32,988 nt of DNA from JAFEBO01 sp044375915 (lineage in GTDB: Bacteria > Planctomycetota > Phycisphaerae > Phycisphaerales > UBA1924). The notes under the pieces were generated by a model. That model searched no databases, was not told where the DNA came from, and was given only the letters and a program-made list of their open reading frames with translations. This document shows, piece by piece, positions 1-10,610 of the stretch (position 1 is the first letter of the stretch; every line of letters starts with the position of its first letter). Location of the stretch: NCBI GenBank assembly GCA_044375915.1, contig JBILLU010000011.1, positions 1 through 32,988 of the forward strand. The letters run 5' to 3'. The position numbers and the translations under genes are program-made.

Positions 1-52
1 TGTCCAGCGAATGCTGAAAATTTCGAGTGATTCGAGCGATGGAGGCGTCCTT

Positions 53-2298
53 ATGCCGTCCGGACCCACCGCAAAGAAGCCGAATCATCCCACCGGGAAG
101 TCTTCTAATCCCGATCCCGTGGTCACGAGTGTCCCCGCGTCCGCTCAGCCCGCTGCCAAGCCCACTGCCGCGCTCAAGCCCGGCACCCTGCCGCGGGAAC
201 TCGACCTGATCGCCGACTTCCCTGGGCTGAAGACCCCCACCCCCGAGGCGTGGCGAGCGCTGGTGGACAAGGACCTGGCCGGGGCGCCCTTCGAGAAGAA
301 GCTGATCACCCACACCTATGAGGGTGTGTATCTCAAACCTCTTTATACACGCGCGGAGTTGCCGCCGGCGCCGGCCGAGCACTCGGGTGCGGCACCGTTC
401 ACGCGGGGGGCCTCGCCGCTCGGTCTGACCCAGTGCGGCTGGGACATCCGCCAGGAACGCAGCGAGCCCTCGATCTCAGGCGTGCGCGAGGCGATGCTCG
501 AGGACCTGCAGTTCGGGGTGACCTCGATCATCCTGCGGCTCGACGCCGCGGGACGGGCGGGGCTCGATCCGGATGACCCGAAGGCCGGCGCGCTGGTGGC
601 GAGCGATGGTTGCTCGCTGTCGGACGCCGCGGACTTTGATGATGCGTTCGACGGCGTGTACCTCGACATGATCGGCGTCGGCCTCGAAGCCGGCGCTTCG
701 TTCACGCCGGGGGCGGCATTGCTGGGCGCCTTGTGGGATCGCCGCAAGATCGCGCCGGAGAAACGCCGCGGCTGGTTCAACGCCGATCCGCTGGCTGTGC
801 TGGCACGCGATGGGCACCTGCCGTACTCGGTTGAGACCGGCCTTTCGCTCGCGGCGGACCTCGCCGCGTACACGTCCAAGGCTCTTCCCGCGGCACGCTC
901 GATCCGCGTCGGCACCGCGCCGTATCACCACGCGGGCGCGACCGCGACGCAGGACCTGGCGTTCTCGATGGCGACGGCGCTCGAGTACCTGCGGGCAATG
1001 GCCGCCGCCGGCCTCACCGTCGACGCCGCGGCGAAGCAGATGGTCTTCTCGTTCGCGGTGGGCACGTCGTTCTTCCTGGCGATCGCGAAGCTCCGAGCGG
1101 CACGCCGCCTGTGGGCGCGGGTGCTGGAAGCCAGCGGCGGGACGCTCGACGAATCGACCGCGATGCGGATGCACGTGCGCACGAGCAAGCGCGTCATCAC
1201 CAGCCGCGACCCGTGGGTGAACATTCTGCGGAACACCGCGTGCGTCTACGCCGCGGCGGTGGCAGGCGCCGACGCGATCGGCAGCGTGCCGTTCGATGCG
1301 GCACTGGGCTTGCCCTCCGCGCTCGCACGCCGCGTGGCACGCAACACCCACCACATCCTGCAGTCCGAGTCCCACCTGCACCGCGTGTCGGACCCCGCCG
1401 GCGGAAGCTGGTACCTCGACAATCTCACCAACGAACTGGCCGAGAAGGCGTGGCTGATCCTGCAGTCGATCGAGGCCCGCGGCGGAATGGCCAAAGCACT
1501 CGCCGACGGCTGGGTGCACGAACAGATCGACAGCGCGTACGAGCCGCGGGCGAAGAACATCGCGCTGCGCAAAGACGCGATCATCGGCGTGAGCGACTTC
1601 CCGAACGCGGGCGAGGAGCCGGTGCGCCCGGCGAACTTCGCCCTGCCGCCGATCCGGGCGGCCGCGATCGAGCGGATGAAGTCGCGGCGGAGGGAAGGCG
1701 TCTTCGCTCTCGCGGTCTCGGGCACGCCCGGCGAACGCTCGGCCCAGCTCTTCGCGGCGGCCAAGGCCGGCGCGACGATCGGACAGATGTCGCGCTCACT
1801 GTGGAACGAAGCGACCGGGGTTGATCTCAAGGCCGCCATCGCGCCGCACCCGTTCGCGGAGTCGTTCGAAAATCTCCGCGACGCGAGCGACGACTACGCC
1901 AAGGCCCACGGCCACCGTCCGCGGGCGTTCCTAGCGAGCATGGGCTCACCGGCGCATCACCTCCCGCGCACGAACTTCGCCAAGAACCTCTTCGAGGCCG
2001 GCGGGTTCGAGTTGGCAGCCAGCGACGGCTACGCGAAAGCCGCGGAAGCGGTGGAGGCGTTCAAGGCCTCAGGCTGCGACCTCGCGGTGATCTGCTCGAC
2101 CGACGCACTCTACGAGACGCTGGTGCCAGAACTGGCTCCCGCGTTGCACCGCGCGGGCGCGAAGACGGTGGTCCTCGCCGGCAACCCCGGCGACAAGGAA
2201 GCCGCGTACCGCACCGCGGGCGTGGATCGGTTCATCTTCGTGAAGTGTGATGTGGTCAAGGTTCTTGCCGAGCTGCTGAGCGCGGAAGGAGCGATGTC

Positions 2299-2302
<4 letters not shown>
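53..2302 (+). CDS. mutA: Methylmalonyl-CoA mutase small (non-catalytic) subunit
   Basis: Predicted 749-residue beta subunit of the adenosylcobalamin-dependent mutase that interconverts (R)-methylmalonyl-CoA and succinyl-CoA in the cytoplasm. The body follows the MutA/MutB TIM-barrel pattern (for example the NTHHILQSESHLHRVSDPAG segment, with WYLDNLT just after it). The C-terminal flavodoxin-like domain, starting near GHRPRAFLASMG, lacks the DxHxxG cobalamin motif, as expected for the small subunit. I chose ATG 53 because GGAGG at 41-45 lies 7 nt upstream; an in-frame ATG at 11 has no such site. A Ser/Pro/Ala-rich stretch of about 50 residues precedes the conserved part. The stop overlaps the mutB start (ATGA), so the two are translationally coupled. 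Family assignment is sure; subunit role rests on the missing B12 histidine. Confidence 0.93.
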
Positions 2303-4485
<2,183 letters not shown>

Positions 4486-4505
4486 AACACGACGCCGCCA
4501 ACCTC

Positions 4506-4637
4506 GGGTGCCACTGCCCATCGCTTTGCTGGGCGGTGGGAATCCGCGGGTTCGGGCGATGTGAGAGAATGGCGGCGCCCCGCTCTGCTCTCGTGGCGCA
4601 GCCACACTGCCGAGCGAAGCGCTCGGCAGTGGCACCC
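4506..4637. repeat. Two-hairpin REP-like element, copy 1
   Basis: The gap between mutB and meaB is filled by an element bounded by a perfect 13-bp inverted repeat, GGGTGCCACTGCC (4506-4518) and GGCAGTGGCACCC (4625-4637). Inside are two hairpins: 4511-4520 with 4530-4539 (10 bp, one mismatch) and 4605-4615 with 4621-4631 (11 bp, perfect). A second copy with the same outer ends and the same two-hairpin plan lies at 12086-12186. Neither is followed by a T-run, so they are not ordinary terminators. Confidence 0.75.
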
Positions 4638-4668
4638 CGCGGTTGCTCCCGTTCTGGTTGGATGACGC

Positions 4669-5775
4669 ATGACCAACTCCCCTGACAAGTTTGGGCTTTC
4701 GGTGGACAAAGCAGCGGGCAAGGTGCCGCCCGCCGCCGTCGCTTCAAATGGTCCGGTCGCGAAACGCCGCACGCTCTCGCTCGATGAGTACGAACACGGC
4801 GTCATCCGCGCCGATCGGGCCGTGCTGGGGCGGGCGCTGTCGCTCATCGAGTCGGTCAACCCGCAGCACGAGCCCTTGGCGCGGGAGCTGCTCGCGCGGG
4901 TACTCAAGAAGACCGGCGGCTCGATCCGGGTCGGCATCACCGGCGTGCCCGGCGCGGGCAAGTCCACCTTCATCGAGCGCCTCGGCGTCACGCTCGCCGA
5001 TCGCGGGCACAAGGTCGCGGTGCTGGCGGTCGATCCGTCCAGCAACATCTCCGGCGGCTCGATTCTGGGCGATCGCACCCGCATGGCGCGTTTGTCGGCC
5101 CATCCCAACGCTTTTATCCGTCCTTCGCCCAGCAGCGGCGCGCTCGGCGGCGTGGCCCGCAAGACGCGGGAGTCGATGCTGCTCTGCGAGGCCGCCGGGT
5201 TTGATGTCGTGCTCATCGAGACCGTCGGCGTCGGCCAGTCCGAGACGCAGGTGGCGGAGATGTCCGACTTCTTCCTCGCGATCATGATCGCCGGCGCGGG
5301 CGATGAACTGCAGGGCATCAAGCGCGGCATCCTGGAACTGGTAGACATGATCGCGGTGAACAAGGCCGACGGCGAGAACGAACGCCGCGCCAAGCTCGCC
5401 GCAAGCGAATACGCGGCCGCCGTCCGCATCTTCCAGCACCGCGACCCCAGCTGGAGCGTGCCGGTCACGACCTGCTCGGCCGTCAGCGGCGTGGGCATCG
5501 TCGAGATCTGGGACCGCATCCGCCAACGCGTGGACACGCTCCGCGCCAGCGGCCAACTCGCCGAGCTGCGTCGCACACAAAGCCTCCGCTGGATGCACGC
5601 CATGCTTCAGGAACACCTGCACCGGCGCCTGACCGAGAGCCCCGAGGCGCGGGCGATATTGGCCCAAGCCGAGCACGACGTGCAGAGCGCCAGCGTCCCG
5701 CCGGTGGTGGCGGCGGAGCGTGCCGCGGAGTCGATACTGCGCGAAATTGCGAACAAGATGCAAGCAAAGAAATAG
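4669..5775 (+). CDS. meaB: Methylmalonyl-CoA mutase-associated GTPase (MeaB/ArgK)
   Basis: 368-residue G3E-family P-loop GTPase. The homologues protect methylmalonyl-CoA mutase from inactivation and gate loading of adenosylcobalamin. Visible motifs are the P-loop GVPGAGKST (residues 92-100), the DPSSNISGGSILGDRTRM switch region typical of MeaB, ETVGVGQSE, and NKAD for guanine recognition. The C-terminal helical part (RWMHAMLQEHL) fits the dimerisation arm. ATG 4669 is used because no other in-frame ATG precedes the conserved region. It has no good Shine-Dalgarno, and a 183-bp repeat-bearing gap separates it from mutB, so it may be expressed by read-through or by an unseen promoter. Position next to mutAB supports the role. 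Confidence 0.95.
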   Translation: MTNSPDKFGLSVDKAAGKVPPAAVASNGPVAKRRTLSLDEYEHGVIRADRAVLGRALSLIESVNPQHEPLARELLARVLKKTGGSIRVGITGVPGAGKSTFIERLGVTLADRGHKVAVLAVDPSSNISGGSILGDRTRMARLSAHPNAFIRPSPSSGALGGVARKTRESMLLCEAAGFDVVLIETVGVGQSETQVAEMSDFFLAIMIAGAGDELQGIKRGILELVDMIAVNKADGENERRAKLAASEYAAAVRIFQHRDPSWSVPVTTCSAVSGVGIVEIWDRIRQRVDTLRASGQLAELRRTQSLRWMHAMLQEHLHRRLTESPEARAILAQAEHDVQSASVPPVVAAERAAESILREIANKMQAKK

Positions 5776-5832
5776 ATACGTCCTATAAAAACGCTTCTGG
5801 TTGTTACAAAAGAAGAAAAAGAGCATCCATTC

Positions 5833-5861
5833 TTGATTAGATGATCACTTGGTCATATATT
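5833..5861 (+). promoter_or_regulatory. Putative sigma-70-type promoter for the epimerase/carboxyltransferase genes
   Basis: TTGATT (5833-5838), a 17-nt spacer and TATATT (5856-5861) lie in an unusually AT-rich island (about 5776-5890) between meaB and the epimerase gene. This would give a start near 5868 and a leader of about 50 nt. The match is by eye only. Confidence 0.45.
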
Positions 5862-5916
5862 GAACCCGCTGAGACGATTCGTGTATTGGGGACACAACTC
5901 GAACGGAAAGGGATCT

Positions 5917-6417
5917 ATGAACAGCCCGGAAGCCGTTGCCAACCCTGGAGTCTCGACCGCGGCGGTCGCTTCGCTGATCGCCGCCAAGGGAGTGAATCAC
6001 ATCGGGATCGCGGTCCGCTCGCTCGACGCCCAGCGGGAGTTCTACGAGGGCGTGCTCGGCGCTCGGTTTGAGTGCATTGAGGAAGTGACGAGCCAGAAAG
6101 TGCGAGTTGCCTTCTACGCACTCGGGTCCATCGACAATCCGGTCCGTCTCGAATTGCTCGAGCCGACCAGCCCCGACTCGCCCATCGCCCAGTTCATCGA
6201 GAAGCGGGGCGAGGGCCTGCACCACGTCGCCTACACCGTCACCGACATCGCCGGCCGCCTGTGCGCGCTGCAGCAAGCCGGTGTGCGGCTCATCGATGCC
6301 TACCCGCGGGCCGGTGCCCACGGCTCACAGATCGCATTCCTGCATCCCAAGGCCTCCAACGGCGTGCTCACCGAACTGTGCGAGCCCCAGCGCCCCGCCA
6401 TCATCCACGCCGCCTGA
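5917..6417 (+). CDS. mce: Methylmalonyl-CoA epimerase
   Basis: 166-residue vicinal-oxygen-chelate enzyme that interconverts (S)- and (R)-methylmalonyl-CoA, linking the biotin-dependent step to the mutase. The fold pattern is clear: VNHIGIAV at the start of the first half and GLHHVAYTV at the start of the second. Expected metal ligands are H28, Q60 (TSQKVRVAF), one of H102/H103 and E153 (LTELCEP). Start ATG 5917 has GGAAAGGGAT at 5904-5913; an in-frame ATG at 5860 would add 19 unconserved residues encoded by the presumed promoter and leader. It is the first gene of a plus-strand set continuing into the carboxyltransferase. The symbol here means methylmalonyl-CoA epimerase, not the MCE transport family found later in the window. 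Confidence 0.93.
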   Translation: MNSPEAVANPGVSTAAVASLIAAKGVNHIGIAVRSLDAQREFYEGVLGARFECIEEVTSQKVRVAFYALGSIDNPVRLELLEPTSPDSPIAQFIEKRGEGLHHVAYTVTDIAGRLCALQQAGVRLIDAYPRAGAHGSQIAFLHPKASNGVLTELCEPQRPAIIHAA

Positions 6418-6445
6418 ACACGCACGACCCGAAAGGACGCTCGCC

Positions 6446-8077
6446 GTGACCACCTCCAACGTCTCCCCGAGCAACCCGGCAGCCAATCCCGCGGCACCCG
6501 CGGTCTCCGGCCCGCCCAAGGGCAGCAACGTCGTCACCATGGCCGACCGCTTGACCGAACTCAAGGTCAAGCGCGAAAAGGTCGGCCTCGGCGGCGGCGC
6601 CGAGCGCATCGCCAAATTGCACGCCTCGGGCAACCTCACCGCACGCGAACGCATCGATGCACTCATCGACGCCGGCTCCTTCCAGGAGCGCTACGGCTTC
6701 GCGACCCATCGCTGCACGCTCTTTGGCATGACCGGCAAGGACCTGCCCGCCGACGGCGTGGTCACCGGCTCAGGCCGCATCGACGGGCGCACCATCCACT
6801 TCGCCAGCCAGGACTTCACCGTCGGCGGCGGCGCGGTGGGCGAGGCCCACGCCGAGAAGATCGTGGAGATGATGCGGACCAGCCTCAAGACCGGTTCGCC
6901 GTTCGTCTTCGTGAACGACTCGGGCGGAGCACGCATTCAGGAAGGCATCGATTCGCTCTCGGGCTACGGCAAGATCTTCTATCACAACACGCTGCTGTCG
7001 GGCGTGGTGCCGCAGATCTCGCTGATCTGCGGCCCGTGCGCCGGCGGTGCGGCGTACAGCCCGGCGCTCACCGACTTCGTCATCCAGACCCGGCGTGCCC
7101 AGATGTTCATCACCGGCCCCAACGTGATCAAGCAGGTGACGCGCGAGGACGTGACCGCCGAGCAGCTCGGCGGCGCCGAGGCGCACATGCACTACTCGGG
7201 CAACATCCACTTCATCGCCGACAACGATGTCGAGGCGACCAATATCTGCCGAAAGCTGCTGAGCTTCCTGCCCGCGAACAACGCGGAGGACCCGCCGTTC
7301 GTGGCACCCGACGAAGCCCTGGGCAGCGTGCCCGCGCTGAACGAGGTCCTGCCGAACGACGCGCGGTTCACCTACGACATGCACAAGGTGATCAACCTGC
7401 TGGTGGATCGCGCCGACTTCCTTGAGGTCCAGGCCGGGTTCGCGGGCAGCGTGATCATCGGCTTTGCTCGCATCAACGGGCACAGCGTCGGCATCGTCGC
7501 CAACAACCCCGGCGTGAAGGCCGGCGCCCTCGACATCGACTCGTCCGACAAGGCCTCGCGCTTCATCCGCTTCTGCAACGCCTTCAACGTCCCGATCGTC
7601 ACCCTCGTCGACACGCCCGGCTACTTCCCCGGCGTGCAGCAGGAGTACGGCGGGATCATCCGCCACGGGGCCAAGCTGCTCTTCTCCTACTCCGCCGCCA
7701 CCGTGCCCAAGATCACAGTGATCGTGCGCAAGGCCTTCGGCGGCGCGTACGTCGCGATGGCGAGCAAGGACCTGGGCGCCGACGCGGTCGCTGCATGGCC
7801 CACGGCCGAGATCGCGGTCATGGGCGCTGAAGGTGCGGCGGAGGTGATCTTCAAGAAGGAGATCAGCGAGGCCGCCGACAAGAACGCCAAGAAGACCGAA
7901 CTGGTCGCGCTCTACCGCAACACCTTCAGCAACCCGTACGTCGCCGCAGGACGCCGCATGGTGGACGACGTGATCGAACCGAGCGAGACCAAGCGCTTCA
8001 TCGCCATGTCGCTGCACGTGCTCAAGAACAAGCGCGAGCTGCGTCCGGAGAAGAAGCACGGGTTGATTCCGTTGTGA
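6446..8077 (+). CDS. Acyl-CoA carboxyltransferase subunit (PccB / MmdA type)
   Basis: 543-residue carboxyltransferase that moves CO2 between carboxybiotin and an acyl-CoA, most likely propionyl-/methylmalonyl-CoA. Both crotonase-like halves are present: the acyl-CoA side with VNDSGGARIQEG and GPCAGGAAYSPALTDF, and the biotin side with VDTPGYFPGVQQEYGG and RKAFGGAYVAM. Position 436 in GGAYVAM is valine. Known propionyl-CoA carboxylase beta subunits usually have Asp here (GGAYDVM), while decarboxylase alpha subunits, as I recall them, have a hydrophobic residue, so the MmdA side is favoured; this is inference. The GTG start at 6446 has GAAAGGA at 6431-6437; ATG 6539 would be 31 codons shorter. 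The first 35 or so residues are an Ala/Pro-rich extension. Confidence 0.92.
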   Translation: MTTSNVSPSNPAANPAAPAVSGPPKGSNVVTMADRLTELKVKREKVGLGGGAERIAKLHASGNLTARERIDALIDAGSFQERYGFATHRCTLFGMTGKDLPADGVVTGSGRIDGRTIHFASQDFTVGGGAVGEAHAEKIVEMMRTSLKTGSPFVFVNDSGGARIQEGIDSLSGYGKIFYHNTLLSGVVPQISLICGPCAGGAAYSPALTDFVIQTRRAQMFITGPNVIKQVTREDVTAEQLGGAEAHMHYSGNIHFIADNDVEATNICRKLLSFLPANNAEDPPFVAPDEALGSVPALNEVLPNDARFTYDMHKVINLLVDRADFLEVQAGFAGSVIIGFARINGHSVGIVANNPGVKAGALDIDSSDKASRFIRFCNAFNVPIVTLVDTPGYFPGVQQEYGGIIRHGAKLLFSYSAATVPKITVIVRKAFGGAYVAMASKDLGADAVAAWPTAEIAVMGAEGAAEVIFKKEISEAADKNAKKTELVALYRNTFSNPYVAAGRRMVDDVIEPSETKRFIAMSLHVLKNKRELRPEKKHGLIPL

Positions 8078-8086
8078 AGAAGGGAT

Positions 8087-8254
8087 TCACCACGGAGGCA
8101 CAGAGACACAGAGAGGAGGATTTGGGAAAGGCAAAGAGAGCCGGAGCCGATCTCGCCTACGTCGGGCGCGAGGCGTCGAAAATCACCAACGAGTCCCCGG
8201 TTCGCATTTCATTCCCCCAACTCTCCTCTCTGTGTCTCTGTGCCTCCGTGGTGA
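8087..8254. repeat. CACCACGGAG-type inverted-repeat element, copy A
   Basis: A perfect 32-bp inverted repeat (8087-8118 against 8223-8254) beginning TCACCACGGAGGCACAGAG encloses about 104 bp. It occupies almost the whole gap between the carboxyltransferase gene and the small OadG-like gene, whose start lies 10 nt after the right arm. The arms are purine-rich on one strand and degenerate-repetitive. Related elements lie at 14931-15087, 21220-21350 and 22736-22946. Confidence 0.85.
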
Positions 8255-8264
8255 GAATCGAATC

Positions 8265-8498
8265 ATGAACAAGCCACTAGCAAACATTCCCACGATCCCC
8301 CCCGAGCACGTCGTCGTGATCGCCGCCGCGGTGGCCGCGGCGTGCGGACCGCGGGCACGGGCGACGTGGATCACGCCGCTGGACGAACGCGACAGCCGCG
8401 CGAGCTGGCTGAGCGACGGCCGCTCGCAGGTCATGTCGATGCACGCGCCGCGTCGCAACACCATCGATCGAAGCCCACTGGATCGGAGCCTGCCATGA
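8265..8498 (+). CDS. Small OadG/MmdD-like accessory subunit of the acyl-CoA (de)carboxylase
   Basis: 77-residue protein. Its segment IPPEHVVVIAAAVAAACGPR resembles the helix-forming C-terminal part of OadG/MmdD subunits of biotin-dependent decarboxylases (an 'EEhvavIaAAVaa.lG' pattern), here followed by WLSDGRSQVMSMH. In the known sodium-pumping enzymes this subunit anchors the carboxyltransferase to the membrane through an N-terminal helix, which is absent here, so the protein should be cytoplasmic. ATG 8265 is preferred because translation further upstream would run through repeat element A. Its stop overlaps the start of the biotin-carrier gene (ATGA), so the two are coupled. The family link is by pattern and position between a carboxyltransferase and a carrier; no search was made. 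Confidence 0.7.
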   Translation: MNKPLANIPTIPPEHVVVIAAAVAAACGPRARATWITPLDERDSRASWLSDGRSQVMSMHAPRRNTIDRSPLDRSLP

Positions 8499-8977
8499 AG
8501 ATGCGTATCACCGTCGAGGGCAAGAAGTACGACGTCGAGGTCGAGATGCTCGACACAGCGCTGCCGACCGCGGCCGCTCCCGCGGCACCGATCATCAAAC
8601 CCAAGCCTGAAGTCAAGCCCGAAGCCAAACCGGAAACCAAGCCCGGCGCGGTGATCGAGACCAAGGCCGAGGCGAAAGCCGAACACAAGCCCGACCCGAA
8701 GGTGGACGCGAAGGGCTGGCACCAGGTCTCCGAAGGCAAGCCCGGCGAGGTCTGCGCGCCCGTCTCCGGCACCGTCGGCGAGGTCCGCGTGAAGATCGGG
8801 GACACCATCAAGGTCGGCGACTCGCTGGTGGTGCTCGAGGTCTCCAAATTGGTCTCCACCGGCGAGCAGGCGTTCGCCGGCTCGATCCGCTCGCTCCTGG
8901 CGGGCACGGTGAAGGACATCCTCGTCAAGAAGGGCGAGAACGTGAAGCCCGGGCAGGTCTTGGCCAAGGTCGGGTGA
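8495..8977 (+). CDS. Biotin-carrier-like protein with non-canonical attachment motif
   Basis: 160-residue protein of the biotinyl/lipoyl-domain type, expected partner of the carboxyltransferase. Residues 1-20 (MKMRITVEGKKYDVEVEMLD) match the start of decarboxylase gamma-like carriers. Residues about 25-73 are a Lys/Pro/Glu/Ala linker, and 85-160 form the hammerhead domain (VCAPVSGTVGEV, VLAKVG). The motif that should read EAMKM reads E115-V-S-K118-L119, so the lysine is kept but both flanking methionines and the alanine are lost. About eight extra residues separate it from the second-half LAGTVKDILVKKGENVKPGQ. The reading frame is intact through this stretch. Whether it is biotinylated is doubtful; it could carry lipoate or nothing. 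ATG 8495 overlaps the previous stop. Confidence 0.8.
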   Translation: MKMRITVEGKKYDVEVEMLDTALPTAAAPAAPIIKPKPEVKPEAKPETKPGAVIETKAEAKAEHKPDPKVDAKGWHQVSEGKPGEVCAPVSGTVGEVRVKIGDTIKVGDSLVVLEVSKLVSTGEQAFAGSIRSLLAGTVKDILVKKGENVKPGQVLAKVG

Positions 8978-9065
8978 GCCGGGCCAGACGATCGATCCCG
9001 GATTCTCGCTGTCTCGATGCCGCACGCCGCCGTGACGCGGCACCGACGCCGGCATGAGCATTCGC

Positions 9066-9071
9066 TACGCT
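9066..9071 (+). promoter_or_regulatory. TANNNT -10 box, leaderless start (GT39 gene)
   Basis: TACGCT ends 6 nt before the GTG at 9078. No Shine-Dalgarno precedes that GTG. The spacing matches six other genes in this window. Confidence 0.45.
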
Positions 9072-9077
9072 CTCGAC

Positions 9078-10610
9078 GTGCCAGGCGACATCTCTCACTC
9101 CCCCGCATCGCGGCTGCTCGCGTGGATCGACGCAAAGCGGTGGTGGCTCTTCGCGTTCGCCGCTCTCCTGCACGCCGCGTCGTTCAGCGGCGCGTGGCGC
9201 GTCGGGCCCGATTCTGCCGTCTACCGCGGCACCGCCCGCAACGTCGTCGCCGGGCTTGGCCTGATCTTCAACGAGCAGCCGTACACCCACGGCTTCGCCG
9301 GGTTTCCGCTACTGCTGTCGTGGATCGAGCGGGCGTTCGGCGACGTGGCGTGGCCCGCCGTCGCCGTCGTGCACGCGATGGGCCTGCTCTCGGTGGTCCT
9401 CTTCTACATCATGCTGCGTCGCCACTGCGGCCGCCCGACCGCGGTGCTTCTCGCGCTCGTCTTCGCGGTGAACTCGACACTGCTGCGCCACTGCAGCGAA
9501 CTGCTCGCGGATGTGCCGTTCCTGCTCGGCTGCGCCATGACCCTGCTCGGATACGAACTCACCTTCGCCCGCGACCCGGCGCACAAGCCGCGCTGGGTGC
9601 TCGCCACATTCCTGCTGATCCTCGGCACCGTTCTCATGGCGTCGATGCGGATCGTCGTCCTCGTGCCGCTGTGCGCGATCGCGCTCGATGCCCTTTGGCG
9701 CACCCGGCGCTCCCGAGCACGGTGGGCGGCGATCGGCGTCATCGGCGCGGTCGCGGTGATCGGCGCCGGCGTGCGATTGCTCGATCCCCGCATGGCCGGC
9801 GGATTCCACCTTCTCCCCAAGGAACGCGAGATCGTCGAGCTCGTCATCGACCTGGGGCCGCGCCTCCAACGCATCGCGGCTTTCACCGGGAACGAACTCC
9901 TGCTCCGCGTCACGCCGAGCGCGATGCTCGGCAACCGCATCGGAGTCTGGCCCGTCGATCTGCTCTTCTCCCTCGTCGTCTTTGCGACCGGAATCTTGCT
10001 GCTGCGTCGGCGCGTGGCGTGGGGCGCGTTTGCGGCGTTCTCGCTCGTCCAGTGGCTGCTCTTCTTCCCCGACGCACGCTACTTCCTGCCGCTCTTGCCG
10101 CTGCTGGCGCTCGCGTGGTGGGACATGGCCGTCGGCCTCGCGTCCCGACTCAGCGAGCGCCGCGGCCAGTGGCTGCTGGTGGCGACGCTCGCGCTGCTCA
10201 TCGCGCCCAACGCCCTCCGCAACCTGGGCTTTGTGGTCGAGCAGCACCGCACCCCGTTCCTCGATCGCTATCAGGGTGGACGTTTCCACGCCCTGCAGCC
10301 GCTGATGGAACAGGCACGGCTGACGCTCCCGCCCGACGCCGTGCTCGTCGCCGATGAGTTCGTCGCCGCACCGCTGCATTACTGGAGCGGCCGGCGCACC
10401 GTCACCCGCCGCTTCGGCGAGACGCTGCAGGCAATCCCCGAAGGCCGCCCGGTCTTCCTCGTCCTGCCGAGCGACGCCGCGATCGATGCCGACGTGCAGG
10501 CACTGGGGCTGGTGCGCGGCGAGACCGTCGTCGAAGTGCCGCGCGGCGATCGCGCCCCCGCCGCCGTCGTCCGCCTTATCCCGGCACAACCAGCGAACGG
10601 CAATCGCTGA
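9078..10610 (+). CDS. GT39/ArnT-like polyprenyl-phosphate-dependent membrane glycosyltransferase
   Basis: 510-residue integral membrane protein with about 9-11 hydrophobic segments (for example LFAFAALLHAASF, VLLALVFAVN, FLLILGTVLM, LLPLLALAWWDM). The first periplasmic loop has GPDSAVYRGTARNVVAGLG, with the acidic residue typical of the GT-C catalytic loop, and a soluble C-terminal part of about 100 residues follows the last helix. Such enzymes transfer sugar from a lipid-phosphate donor on the outer face of the inner membrane; acceptor unknown. Start: an ATG at 9054 is in frame, but the codons from 9054 to 9077 overlap a TACGCT box, and GTG 9078 has the spacing seen at other apparent leaderless starts. 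The end overlaps the convergent gmhB-like gene by 35 bp. Confidence 0.8.
   Translation: MPGDISHSPASRLLAWIDAKRWWLFAFAALLHAASFSGAWRVGPDSAVYRGTARNVVAGLGLIFNEQPYTHGFAGFPLLLSWIERAFGDVAWPAVAVVHAMGLLSVVLFYIMLRRHCGRPTAVLLALVFAVNSTLLRHCSELLADVPFLLGCAMTLLGYELTFARDPAHKPRWVLATFLLILGTVLMASMRIVVLVPLCAIALDALWRTRRSRARWAAIGVIGAVAVIGAGVRLLDPRMAGGFHLLPKEREIVELVIDLGPRLQRIAAFTGNELLLRVTPSAMLGNRIGVWPVDLLFSLVVFATGILLLRRRVAWGAFAAFSLVQWLLFFPDARYFLPLLPLLALAWWDMAVGLASRLSERRGQWLLVATLALLIAPNALRNLGFVVEQHRTPFLDRYQGGRFHALQPLMEQARLTLPPDAVLVADEFVAAPLHYWSGRRTVTRRFGETLQAIPEGRPVFLVLPSDAAIDADVQALGLVRGETVVEVPRGDRAPAAVVRLIPAQPANGNR

Noticed and set aside
4605..4631. Rho-independent terminator between mutB and meaB
   Set aside because: The stem is strong but no T-run follows on either strand, and the same structure recurs at 12 kb as part of a repeat element.
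8074..8268. Short frame between the carboxyltransferase and the OadG-like gene
   Set aside because: It is wholly made of the inverted repeat element and has no ribosome site or recognisable product.
8831..8910. Frameshift as a cause of the EVSKL motif
   Set aside because: No EAMKM-like sequence appears in the other two frames, and the domain resumes in the same frame.
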